Part shown: positions 1 through 7,593 of the stretch, in pieces
Layout: each line of letters starts with the position of its first letter
Position numbering within the stretch: position 1 is the first letter of the stretch
Assembly: GCA_002348225.1 (NCBI GenBank)
Contig: DEAP01000092.1
Span: 1 to 11,206 of the forward strand
Length of the DNA: 11,206 bases
Reading direction: 5' to 3'
Source of the DNA: Dehalococcoidia bacterium UBA2979
GTDB lineage: Bacteria; Chloroflexota; Dehalococcoidia; UBA2979
The notes under the pieces: generated by a model
What the model was told of the DNA's origin: nothing
Databases searched by the model: none
What the model saw: the letters and a program-made list of their open reading frames with translations, nothing else
Position numbers and translations under genes: made by a program

Positions 1-315
1 CTTGAAGTCGGCTTAGTGAGTAGCCTCAACTCCCCTGAGGGTAGAAAAATGGTCGAGCTCTCGACTGAACACACGAGTCACCATCATCACATATTGTGCA
101 AAGGTTGTGACTCTGCGACGGATATTCAGTTCACTGATGATTTAGAGCAACAAATAGAAGCTGAAATGAAACTAATTGCCGAAACAATGGGCGTTGAAGT
201 TCACAGTCACTCACTAGAAATATTGGGAATTTGCCGGGACTGCACGAGTGATTCGACTACTTGTTTTTGCAGGGGCGATGACTGCGAGTTAGATACGTCA
301 CAAGCAAACGACTAG
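1..315 (+). CDS. Fur-family metal-dependent transcriptional regulator, C-terminal part (5' truncated by window)
   Basis: The frame is open from the first base and reads LEVGLVSSL..., which matches the end of the winged-helix DNA-binding domain of Fur/PerR/Zur proteins. The gene therefore starts left of the window, and the in-frame GTG at 16 is not a real start. The visible 104 residues contain the Fur dimerisation domain: a histidine cluster HHHH (27-30), a first CxxC (C33, C36), an acidic strand, HSH (68-70) and a second CxxC (C78, C81). In the family the paired CxxC motifs hold the structural zinc, and the His cluster contributes to the regulatory metal site. The tail after the second CxxC is unusual, with three more cysteines (C88, C90, C95). 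Which metal it senses (iron, zinc, manganese or peroxide via iron) cannot be decided. It ends 16 bases from the convergent CoA-transferase gene and has no evident functional link to it. Confidence 0.9.
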   Translation, partial: LEVGLVSSLNSPEGRKMVELSTEHTSHHHHILCKGCDSATDIQFTDDLEQQIEAEMKLIAETMGVEVHSHSLEILGICRDCTSDSTTCFCRGDDCELDTSQAND

Positions 316-331
316 GACTGATCGTCAGCTT

Positions 332-2788
332 TTACGAGACAGCGCCGTTCACCACCAACTCAGCAATCTCACCGTCAGATAAACCCAGTACAGTCCGCAG
401 AACTTGGCTTGAGTGTTCTCCAAAGGCTGGCGAGCGCTCCAGTTCAGGGGATCTCCCGTTGATACGAATAGGCTCCCCATCAATGAGAAGTTGATGATTT
501 GGAGCGTCCGGTTGGCTGACGACTCTATAGTGATTCTTCAGCGGGCTTCGTTCAGCGCAGTCCTGCAAATTAACTACCGGAGCCGCTGGAACACCAGCAG
601 CCTGGAGAATATCCGTCAATTCCCACGCGTCATATTGAGAAGTCCATTCACTCAAGATAGTCTCGATTTTGTCTTCCTGCACCTTCAGTTCATCTAGATA
701 AAATGCGGGCGAGTTAAGGTCTTCAGACAAAGGCAGAACTATTTTCATCAGTGCATCCCATTGAGCACTCGATTCACACGCGATTGCTATCCAAGAATCA
801 TCGCCCTTGACAGGAAATACGTTGTGGGGACACGCATTAAATGACCGATTCAAACTCGATGGTGGTACGGTTCCTTTGTCGCGAAATGTAAGCCAAGGTA
901 CTCCTATAAATGACAACGCTGAGCCCATTTGATTCAACCAAATTTCATGTCCCACGCCTGTACGTCTCCGCTGTTCCACTGCAGCCAAAACACTCGCAGC
1001 TAAAATTTGAGGCGACGTGAAATCTGGATACGCACAACCAATACCGTGCGGTGGATCTTCGGGACGCCCCATTAGTTCATTGAATCCGGCTGCTGCGGTC
1101 AAATGTCCACCCATCGTCGGTTTGTCAGCCCAAGGTCCATCTCTCCCAGAACCGGGCAGATGTGCATAAATAACTTGCGGATTGTTTTTGCTAATTACTT
1201 CGAACCCAAGGCCAAGTCGATCGAGCACATGAGGTCGATAATTATTTATCACGACGTCAGAATTCTCAGCTAATTTGCGAGCGATCTCTTTTCCTTGCTC
1301 TGTGCCCAAATCAAGTGATATCGACTGCTTTCCAGCATTCACATCATTAAACCAGTAACCGAGATTCAATGAATCCGTATCGGCTGGGGAGGGTCTCACA
1401 CGAAAGGCATCCAGTCGCTTTATAGACTCCACTCGGATAACTTCAGCGCCGAAGTTTGCAAGAATTCGGCCGCCTAATGGACCGGCTAAGACCCAACAAA
1501 AATCAAGCACACGCAACCCGTCAAGAGGTTTACCAGAATCAGTTGGCGTTCCCAAATAGGGCGCAGGCATGACGGGGTCAGGTATGCTCACGTCAGTTAA
1601 TTCGGTCTCAATTTCATCTCTGTGCTCATCCAATTTTGGAGCTGGCTTTAACGGTATTGTTCTATTCAGATCGTCGAGAGGGCTTTTTGGCACATCAACT
1701 TCACGACCGTCCGGTAATTGCAATTCCCTGAACTGACGGGTGGCGAGAAAATGTTGCTCTTTTGCAACATCACCAAGACTATTCACTGGCATTGCAATCA
1801 GATCAAGACCCCAAGCTTCCTTAAGCAGCTGGTCTGACGTTTTAGTCCGTGTGAATGTTTCGAGCCTTTCTCGTACATACGGATCTCTGTTGACATCCGT
1901 ACGAACACGTTCCATCGCGAGGATGTTGTCCATCTCTTCACGACTAAATAAGCCTGAACTGAATAACCACTGAATCGAGTCCTCAAGATTATTGGGCTTC
2001 AGTCGTAACGCGACCCATCGGCCATCCGCACATTCGTAGATCGGAGGTGCTATCCCTGGTCGAGCAGGTATCCGTCGATCGAGTTCCCAGAAATTGATGT
2101 TCGAGGTCTGGAGCACACTCATCGTCAGTGCCTCCTGAGTGGAAATTGATACCGAGGGGCCAGAAGATTCTGGATTTCTGTTTCTCTCTGCCAACGCAAT
2201 GAGTGCCCCAGTGAATGCGTTTAATCCGGCCATAATGTGGCTCTGCTCACCAGGAGCTAGTGCTGGAGGACCATTGGAAGAGCCGCTTACATAGAGCAGC
2301 CCACTGAGCGCTGCGCTAATCAAGTCACCTCCTTGCCAATTTTTCCAATACGACTGATCGTCGAATGGTTTAATCTCCACTTCTATCAGTCGCTCGTTTA
2401 CATTGTCGAAATCCACAAGCTCTCTCCACGCAGACAAAGGAGATGAGTTGTTACCCGTTGTGCTACCAAACAAAAAATCTGAGCGACCGACTAAATTTTC
2501 AAACAACTTCACGTCCGATTCGACACTCGGATCAAGCACTATCGATCGTTTATTTATATTGAGGTACAAATGAGTAAGGCCTGTTTCAATCGACGGCTCA
2601 TCTTTAAGGAATGGGGCTCGCGAGCGAATTCTACCCCCTGTCGGAGGCTCAATTCGAATTACATCACCACCCATATCTGCGAATAGTCTCGTTGCAAAAG
2701 CGCCCGCCTCATCGGTGAGATCCAAGGCCCGTAGGTGAGTCAGAGGTAAATCATTATCCATTGAGTGCACACTGTAACTGATAATCAT
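332..2788 (-). CDS. Two-domain fused CaiB/BaiF (family III) CoA-transferase
   Basis: This 818-residue protein is twice the usual family length of about 400 and contains two complete family III CoA-transferase domains (about 15-400 and 420-815), joined by a short Pro-rich linker. Such enzymes move CoA between carboxylic acids through an aspartyl-CoA thioester. The C-terminal domain has the family hallmarks: AGP (435-437), GAEVIRVES (447-455) and an Asp, D589, at the position of the catalytic Asp169 of formyl-CoA transferase. The N-terminal domain lacks AGP and has H184 at the catalytic position, so it is probably non-catalytic. It shares the pattern IETG..HL.L...KRSI (67-83) with the protein at 3801-5021. 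A second Met at residue 10 (2761) fits the family N-terminus well, but neither start has a strong ribosome site, so the start is uncertain. The gene is transcribed divergently from the 2930-9596 run. The substrate is unknown. Confidence 0.92.
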   Translation of the reverse strand: MIISYSVHSMDNDLPLTHLRALDLTDEAGAFATRLFADMGGDVIRIEPPTGGRIRSRAPFLKDEPSIETGLTHLYLNINKRSIVLDPSVESDVKLFENLVGRSDFLFGSTTGNNSSPLSAWRELVDFDNVNERLIEVEIKPFDDQSYWKNWQGGDLISAALSGLLYVSGSSNGPPALAPGEQSHIMAGLNAFTGALIALAERNRNPESSGPSVSISTQEALTMSVLQTSNINFWELDRRIPARPGIAPPIYECADGRWVALRLKPNNLEDSIQWLFSSGLFSREEMDNILAMERVRTDVNRDPYVRERLETFTRTKTSDQLLKEAWGLDLIAMPVNSLGDVAKEQHFLATRQFRELQLPDGREVDVPKSPLDDLNRTIPLKPAPKLDEHRDEIETELTDVSIPDPVMPAPYLGTPTDSGKPLDGLRVLDFCWVLAGPLGGRILANFGAEVIRVESIKRLDAFRVRPSPADTDSLNLGYWFNDVNAGKQSISLDLGTEQGKEIARKLAENSDVVINNYRPHVLDRLGLGFEVISKNNPQVIYAHLPGSGRDGPWADKPTMGGHLTAAAGFNELMGRPEDPPHGIGCAYPDFTSPQILAASVLAAVEQRRRTGVGHEIWLNQMGSALSFIGVPWLTFRDKGTVPPSSLNRSFNACPHNVFPVKGDDSWIAIACESSAQWDALMKIVLPLSEDLNSPAFYLDELKVQEDKIETILSEWTSQYDAWELTDILQAAGVPAAPVVNLQDCAERSPLKNHYRVVSQPDAPNHQLLIDGEPIRINGRSPELERSPAFGEHSSQVLRTVLGLSDGEIAELVVNGAVS

Positions 2789-2846
2789 GGATTATCTCAA
2801 ATTCCTGTTCCAACCATTAGTCGAGTTGCCCCATTTGGGAAATAAG

Positions 2847-2874
2847 TTGCAACGTAGGAATTCAACGTTAATAT
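2847..2874 (+). promoter_or_regulatory. Candidate sigma-70-type promoter for the six-gene run
   Basis: In the 141-base divergent gap, TTGCAA (2847-2852) and TAATAT (2869-2874) are separated by 16 bases. Each matches four of six positions of the -35 and -10 consensus. The -35 hexamer lies inside the palindrome GTTGCAAC (2846-2853). Transcription would begin around 2880, leaving a leader of about 50 bases before the ATG at 2930. No comparably convincing promoter was found for the minus-strand gene in the same gap. This is consensus matching by eye only. Confidence 0.4.
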
Positions 2875-2876
2875 GA

Positions 2877-2893
2877 GCCGATACATAATCGGC
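2877..2893. promoter_or_regulatory. Perfect inverted repeat, candidate operator
   Basis: GCCGAT (2877-2882) and ATCGGC (2888-2893) form a perfect 6-base inverted repeat around a 5-base spacer. It lies immediately downstream of the candidate -10 and over the expected transcription start, a classic repressor-operator position. Symmetry stops abruptly at both ends, and no U-run follows, so it does not look like a terminator. Half-site spacing of 11 bases suits a dimeric helix-turn-helix repressor on one face of the DNA. No regulator gene other than the truncated Fur-family gene is in the window, and the repeat does not resemble a Fur box. Confidence 0.4.
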
Positions 2894-2898
2894 AGTTA

Positions 2899-2914
2899 AA
2901 CTAATCAACTAATA
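2899..2914. repeat. Two-copy 8-base tandem repeat in the leader
   Basis: AACTAATC (2899-2906) is followed directly by AACTAATA (2907-2914), differing only in the last base. It sits between the inverted repeat and the ribosome-binding site of the crotonase gene. It may be a direct-repeat protein site or chance in an AT-rich leader. Confidence 0.3.
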
Positions 2915-2929
2915 CAGAACGAGGAGAAT

Positions 2930-3763
2930 ATGGGATATCAAGACATCACGGTAGAACGAATAGGTGATGACCAGAGCATCGTAAAAATGACGCTCAACCG
3001 ACCAGAAAAATTAAATGCCCTAACTTTTCCGATGCTCAAGGAAATGCGGGAGGTATTTGAAGAAATACGTTTTGAACGTAGTGTGAGAGTACTTGTTATT
3101 ACTGGTGCAGGCCGGGGATTTTGTTCAGGTATGGATCATGCCGGAGGTGCCACTGGCGACCATATCAACCCCAAGGACGGTAACCCTAATCCAGGAGCTC
3201 CGGATCCTGAGGGTGAACGAATGAATTTCCATCACGAAACGAAAACATTCAAAGCGCTGAGAGAACTTGACATCCCCATAATTGCCGGAATTAATGGCCC
3301 GTGTGTAGGAGCCGGTTTTGATCTGGCTTGTCTCGCTGATCTTGCGGTGGCTTCTTCTAGTGCCCGATATCAGGTCGCCTATGTGAAGAGAGGGCTGTAT
3401 GCCGACCTAGGAGGCTTTTGGGCGATACCAAAAATTATTGGCTGGCGTTTGGCTATGGAGATGATGTTCACCGGCAGATTCCTCTCAGCCGAAGAGGGTC
3501 ATAAAGCGGGAGTGACTAATTATTTAGTCGATGATGATGAATTTGATTCCAAACTCGAAAACTTTGCAAAAGAAGTAGCCTCTGGGCCGCCTATCGGTCA
3601 AAAAGTCGGCAAGTTGATGGCATACAAGACGATGAGTATGGACTATGAGCGGGCACTTGATCTGTCCGCCATGGTGCTACCGTTAGTTACTCTCTCTGAA
3701 GATCGAGCCGAAGGGGTTCGTGCCTTTCTTGAAAAAAGAGATGGTAGTTTCTCAGGATTCTAA
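2930..3763 (+). CDS. Enoyl-CoA hydratase/isomerase (crotonase) superfamily protein
   Basis: This 277-residue protein is a full-length crotonase fold with the oxyanion-hole segments GRGFCSGMD (61-69) and INGPCVGAG (121-129), which bind the acyl-CoA thioester carbonyl. The active-site residues differ from true hydratases. At the position of Glu144 of mitochondrial enoyl-CoA hydratase there is D131 (GFDL), and at Glu164 there is Y151. D159 in GLYADLGG occupies the position of Asp204 of dienoyl-CoA isomerase, whose Asp176 corresponds to D131. The pattern is thus closer to an isomerase or another crotonase activity than to a hydratase. A Gly/Pro-rich insert (about 71-100) follows the first oxyanion segment. 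GAGGAG at 2921-2926 supports the ATG at 2930. It is first in the six-gene run, 37 bases before a CoA-transferase, suggesting its substrate is the CoA ester formed there. The exact reaction is not assignable. Confidence 0.92.
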   Translation: MGYQDITVERIGDDQSIVKMTLNRPEKLNALTFPMLKEMREVFEEIRFERSVRVLVITGAGRGFCSGMDHAGGATGDHINPKDGNPNPGAPDPEGERMNFHHETKTFKALRELDIPIIAGINGPCVGAGFDLACLADLAVASSSARYQVAYVKRGLYADLGGFWAIPKIIGWRLAMEMMFTGRFLSAEEGHKAGVTNYLVDDDEFDSKLENFAKEVASGPPIGQKVGKLMAYKTMSMDYERALDLSAMVLPLVTLSEDRAEGVRAFLEKRDGSFSGF

Positions 3764-3800
3764 CTGAATTCACCCGCCTAGCTGGAGAGCCAACATAACT

Positions 3801-5021
3801 ATGACAGAGCAAGCGCATGAAACGAAAAGTCCGGCAATCTTAGAAGGTATTCGAGTCGTTGACTTAACGACCGGCAGCTTCAATTATGCCGGTCGCCTGC
3901 TCGCTGGCCTTGGAGCTGAGGTCATCAAGATTGAATCAACCGAAGGTGATCCTCTAAGACATTGGGGCCCGTTTCGAGACGACAAAAAGGATATTGAGAC
4001 CGGTGGCAGACATCTCCACTTGGATGCCGGCAAACGGTCAATCGGTATCGATCTCGATAGCTTAGAAGGACAAACCCTAGCCAAGAATATTATTGGGAAT
4101 TGTGACGTAGTTTTAGAAAGTTTCGAACCTGGGTATTTAGAAACTGCAGGGCTCTCGTTTGAATCTCTTACGTCTTCTCACACTGATCTCATCATGGTCT
4201 CGATGAGCCACTTCGGACAATCAGGCCCATATAAGGACTACCACGGCAGTGAGATAGTTGATGTCGCTATAGGAGGATATCTCCGGCTCACTGGCGAACC
4301 TGACCGGGAACCTGTGAAGCCATACGATGACTTGGTAATACAGCACACAGCGCTCCACGCAGCCACTGCGGCCGTCGTGGGTATCATGCATCGGGATAAT
4401 ACTGGGGAGGGAGATTGGTTCGATGTGGCTGCAATCGACGCGGCTCTTTTTCTAATAGGCGGCCCAACTCAGAGCTATTTTTTTAATGGGAAAGTTGCCC
4501 AGCGCAATGGGAATCGACTTTTATTCACTGAACCACAATATCTTTATCCTTCAACAATCAGACCTTGCCTCGATGGATACGTACATGCTCATGGAAATAA
4601 TCGAAATCAAGATCTTCTGGCTGTTCTAATGCCTGACATAGGGTTAGAACCATTATTCGATACTCCGATGGGCAATGCCGACAAAATCGATGAACTCATG
4701 GATCTATGGCTCTCCACTAGAGATAAATTCGAAGTCGTCAGACTGGCCCAAGAACTAAGACTACCTTTTACCGAGGTACTCACACCGGAAGAAATATTGC
4801 GGGACCCTCATCTTGAGGAAAGAGGTTTTTTAGTAAACCTCGAACATCCACTGGAGCCAAATCTTCTCCAGCCAGGACATGCGGCTCTGATGAGTGAAAC
4901 TCCTTGGATTAATCGACGTGCTCCGTTAATCGGCGAGCATACTGATGAAATCCTGCAAACGCTTCTTGGAATCGATGAAGAAGAAAGAGCAGAACTGCGA
5001 GATAAGGGGGTTATAGAATGA
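3801..5021 (+). CDS. CaiB/BaiF (family III) CoA-transferase, catalytic Asp absent
   Basis: At 406 residues this is the normal family length, with the Rossmann-like start GIRVVDLT, GAEVIKIES (38-46), SGPYKDY (141-147) and TGEGDWFDV (201-209). Counting back from the TG(E/Q)G motif, the catalytic Asp position is I180 (followed by Q181), and the usual AGP motif near residue 27 is missing. Both absences are shared with the N-terminal domain of the fused protein at 332-2788, as is IETG..HL.L...KRSI (65-81), which aligns without gaps. The protein is therefore probably a non-catalytic partner subunit. Its stop overlaps the start of the next CoA-transferase gene by four bases, so the two are likely translated at equal levels and may form a heteromer. 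Heteromeric family III enzymes such as BbsEF and SmtAB are known. A weak GGAGAG lies 11 bases before the ATG. Confidence 0.9.
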   Translation: MTEQAHETKSPAILEGIRVVDLTTGSFNYAGRLLAGLGAEVIKIESTEGDPLRHWGPFRDDKKDIETGGRHLHLDAGKRSIGIDLDSLEGQTLAKNIIGNCDVVLESFEPGYLETAGLSFESLTSSHTDLIMVSMSHFGQSGPYKDYHGSEIVDVAIGGYLRLTGEPDREPVKPYDDLVIQHTALHAATAAVVGIMHRDNTGEGDWFDVAAIDAALFLIGGPTQSYFFNGKVAQRNGNRLLFTEPQYLYPSTIRPCLDGYVHAHGNNRNQDLLAVLMPDIGLEPLFDTPMGNADKIDELMDLWLSTRDKFEVVRLAQELRLPFTEVLTPEEILRDPHLEERGFLVNLEHPLEPNLLQPGHAALMSETPWINRRAPLIGEHTDEILQTLLGIDEEERAELRDKGVIE

Positions 5022-6256
5022 GTGCCCAAGCCCTCAACAAAATCAGAGTCCTTGAATTGACCACAGCCGTCGCTGGCCCGGTGGCGGGATGTGTCCTGGC
5101 TGATATGGGCGCGGAGGTTATAAAAATTGAATCTCCTGGGGGGAGAAGCCTAAAAAGTCCAGGTGCTCCACCGCCGATCGAGGGAGCACCAGATCACCCC
5201 TATAACCGAACCGCTTTTTTTAACGAACTTCATCGCGGTAAAAAGCTACTGTCGCTCGACCTGAAGCATGAAGATGGAAAGAATATTTTCTTGCGACTTG
5301 TTGAAACTGCCGATGTGGTAATGGAAAATTTCTCGCCAAAAATCGTTGGGCGACTCGGGATTGATTACGCAGAGTTAAAGAAAATCAAGAATGACATCAT
5401 ATGTGTCTCCATGCCGGCATTTGGTAAATCTGGTCCATACGAATCGAGAGCCTCGTACGGACCCGGTATAGATGCAATGAGTGGACTTTCGCATCTCACA
5501 GGTTTCCCTGATGGCAATCCTGGCAAACCCGCCCAATTTTATTGTGACCAGAATGCTGGTCTGACCGCAGCACTAACTGTGATGGGTGCAGTCAGACATA
5601 GAAACCGTACCGGGCAAGGACAATATATCGAGCTAGCAATGCTAGAAGGTGAAATGCAACTAATCGCGCCTGCCCTCATGGATGTGATGATGAATTCCAG
5701 ATCGACGAATCGCACGGGCAACAGACACGACAGGTTCGCCCCTCAGGGGGTTTACAAATGCAAAGGTGAGAACGAATGGGTTGCCATAACAGTCAGAACT
5801 GATCTCGAGTGGCAATCTCTAGCTAACCTAATCGGCAAACCTGAAGTTGCTAAAGATAACCGCTTCATTGATCTGGATGGGCGACAAATGCATCACGAGG
5901 ATATTGATAAACTAGTCGAAAACTGGACGCAGACCCTAACCCCGCAAGAGGCAGAAACGGTCATGCAAGGGGCTGGGATTCCAGCTGGAGCACTTCTTAA
6001 CCTCAACGAAGCTTTCACCCATCCGCAATTCCAACACAGGAACACACTAGTGCATGTCGAACACCCTGAAATGGGCACATTCCCGCACACCCGTACAGCC
6101 TGGCGTTCAAAAAATAAAAATGAAGGGGTGGCCGGACCGGCGCCAACCTTCGGTAATGCAAACAAATACGTGTTGTCCGACCTTCTCAACTTCTCGCAAG
6201 AAGAACAACAGAAGTTAAAGGATCTTGGAATTGTCTCGGATGCACCCTTAAGCTGA
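5018..6256 (+). CDS. CaiB/BaiF (family III) CoA-transferase, catalytic Asp present
   Basis: This 412-residue single-domain protein has the standard family features: AGP (19-21), GAEVIKIES (31-39), SGPYESR (138-144) and TGQGQYIEL (198-206). D177 is exactly at the catalytic Asp position, where the aspartyl-CoA intermediate forms. It resembles the C-terminal half of the fused protein at 332-2788, with shared FN....GK...LSLDL and DVV..N..P....RLG patterns. Its ATG overlaps the previous stop as ATGA, with AAGGGGG seven bases upstream (5004-5010), a standard translational-coupling arrangement. I infer that it is the active subunit of a pair with its upstream neighbour; a homodimer with an independent role is the alternative. 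CoA donor and acceptor cannot be told from sequence. A short inverted repeat (CTGAC/GTCAG, 6253-6267) straddles its stop codon. Confidence 0.93.
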   Translation: MSAQALNKIRVLELTTAVAGPVAGCVLADMGAEVIKIESPGGRSLKSPGAPPPIEGAPDHPYNRTAFFNELHRGKKLLSLDLKHEDGKNIFLRLVETADVVMENFSPKIVGRLGIDYAELKKIKNDIICVSMPAFGKSGPYESRASYGPGIDAMSGLSHLTGFPDGNPGKPAQFYCDQNAGLTAALTVMGAVRHRNRTGQGQYIELAMLEGEMQLIAPALMDVMMNSRSTNRTGNRHDRFAPQGVYKCKGENEWVAITVRTDLEWQSLANLIGKPEVAKDNRFIDLDGRQMHHEDIDKLVENWTQTLTPQEAETVMQGAGIPAGALLNLNEAFTHPQFQHRNTLVHVEHPEMGTFPHTRTAWRSKNKNEGVAGPAPTFGNANKYVLSDLLNFSQEEQQKLKDLGIVSDAPLS

Positions 6257-6290
6257 CGTTAGGTCAGAGACAATCCGGAATAGACAGTGA

Positions 6291-6296
6291 GAGGAG
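6291..6296 (+). promoter_or_regulatory. Ribosome-binding site that fixes the MFS start
   Basis: GAGGAG lies five bases before the ATG at 6302. A GTG at 6287 in the same frame would put this site inside the coding region, so 6302 is preferred. Confidence 0.75.
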
Positions 6297-6301
6297 CATT
6301 G

Positions 6302-7564
6302 ATGCCCAAGGGGAAAGTTTTGGCGTGGGTACTCTACGACTGGGCTACTTCCGGTTATGGAGCGATCGTTGGAACTTTTGTCTTCAGCGTGTACTTCACA
6401 CAGGAAGTGTGGGACGGGGATGGTGGAACTGAAGCCTGGGGGATAATGGTAACTGTGACGAGCATATTCGTTGGTCTCGTCGGCGCTCTCCTAGGTTTGG
6501 TGCTCAATGGGGTCAGGGCACACCGATTTGTCTTGGCATTATTCGTTCTCATCGGTGGCATAAGCGGCGCGACTCTCATACTAATTAAACCTGATCCTTC
6601 ATTTGCAATTCCAGCCCTCGTATTAGTAGGAGTCGGCAGTTTTTGTGTGGAAACTTCTTTTGTGCCATACAACACTCTACTCAGGGTATTTGTCCCTCCT
6701 GAAAGAGCCGGTCGGACCTCTGCACTAGCCTGGGGACTAGGCTACGTGGGTGGTGTCATGTGTCTCGGAATAGCTGTCGGTCTCATGATGTCGGGTTTAA
6801 TCCCTGATGACAACCTTCTGAATGTACGTATTACTAGTCTTCTCGCTGCTGGTTGGTTACTAGTATTTGGCGTCCCAATCGTGATCGCTCTATATAGGCT
6901 GCCAAGGGCAAGCCTCAACCAGCCGGGGTACGCCTCTGTGGGCCTTACAAAGGAAAGAGTCCTACGCCTACTCACATACCGGGGTATGTGGAAATTCTTA
7001 CTATCACGCCTGTTCCTAGCTGAAGGCCTAACGGCTTTGTTCGCGTTCGGCGGCATATTCGCGGCCAGTATCTACGGGTTCAGCACCGAAGAAGTCTTAT
7101 TTTTTGCAATAGCTCTGAATATTTCAGCTGGAATCGGTGCAATCCCCGGTGGTTTCTTGGACGACCGATTCGGACCACGTTTTGTGATTTTGGTCTCCCT
7201 GATTTGTCTAATACTATCTGGAATTGTGATTGGGCTTATCGATCACAAGCTCACATTCTGGATCGTGAGTATATTCCTAGGCATGTTCATAGGGCCCGTC
7301 CAATCATCAGGTAGATCTTTAGCGGCTAAGAGTGTCCAGAAGGACGAAGCTGCGCAGCTCTACGGATTACTGGGTTTCTCAGGTAGAGTCGTATCATTCG
7401 CCGGCCCCCTTTTAGTGACGCTGGGTATTGCCATCACGGGAACGGACAAAATTATAGTTTGGATTATCGTTGCACTAATGACTGCAGCTTTGTTTGTTAT
7501 GCTCACCACACCTGAATCTTTAGGAGAAATCGATAAGTCAAAGATTTCTGGAGAAACCTACTAG
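6302..7564 (+). CDS. MFS transporter, UMF1/Atg22-like family
   Basis: This 420-residue, strongly hydrophobic protein has about 12 predicted membrane segments and sits in the inner membrane. Family marks are YDWATSGY (12-19) in the first segment (bacterial UMF1 and yeast Atg22 proteins have YDWANSAY-like sequence here), the ERAGRTSALAWGLGYVGG region (134-151) and GPVQSSGRSL (321-330) followed by a GR..S..GP element. Yeast Atg22 exports amino acids from the vacuole; bacterial members are largely uncharacterised, so substrate and direction are unknown. It starts 45 bases after the second CoA-transferase, inside a run of acyl-CoA enzymes. The simplest reading is uptake of the acid the pathway degrades, or export of a product. 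The start at 6302 is chosen over the in-frame GTG at 6287 because of the ribosome site between them. Confidence 0.88.
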   Translation: MPKGKVLAWVLYDWATSGYGAIVGTFVFSVYFTQEVWDGDGGTEAWGIMVTVTSIFVGLVGALLGLVLNGVRAHRFVLALFVLIGGISGATLILIKPDPSFAIPALVLVGVGSFCVETSFVPYNTLLRVFVPPERAGRTSALAWGLGYVGGVMCLGIAVGLMMSGLIPDDNLLNVRITSLLAAGWLLVFGVPIVIALYRLPRASLNQPGYASVGLTKERVLRLLTYRGMWKFLLSRLFLAEGLTALFAFGGIFAASIYGFSTEEVLFFAIALNISAGIGAIPGGFLDDRFGPRFVILVSLICLILSGIVIGLIDHKLTFWIVSIFLGMFIGPVQSSGRSLAAKSVQKDEAAQLYGLLGFSGRVVSFAGPLLVTLGIAITGTDKIIVWIIVALMTAALFVMLTTPESLGEIDKSKISGETY

Positions 7565-7593
7565 CCTGCAGAATATGAACAGGAGAAGCCAAA

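Noticed and set aside
16..18. GTG as the start of a short His/Cys-rich protein
   Set aside because: The frame is open to base 1 and the preceding residues fit the Fur winged-helix end, so this is the truncated 3' part of a longer gene.
318..331. CTGATCGTCAG followed by a T-run between the convergent genes, as a terminator
   Set aside because: The stem is only four base pairs with a three-base loop, too weak to call.
413..697. Open frame of 94 codons on the plus strand inside the fused CoA-transferase gene
   Set aside because: It is wholly antisense to a clearly homologous domain and its translation matches no family; it is a shadow frame.
2830..2839. CCCATTTGGG inverted repeat in the divergent gap as an operator
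   Set aside because: Four-base arms with a two-base spacer are expected by chance, and it is not positioned on a recognisable promoter.
6253..6267. CTGAC-N5-GTCAG hairpin after the second CoA-transferase, as an internal terminator
   Set aside because: Five base pairs, no U-run after it, and the next gene follows within 45 bases; it more likely does nothing or mildly affects mRNA stability.
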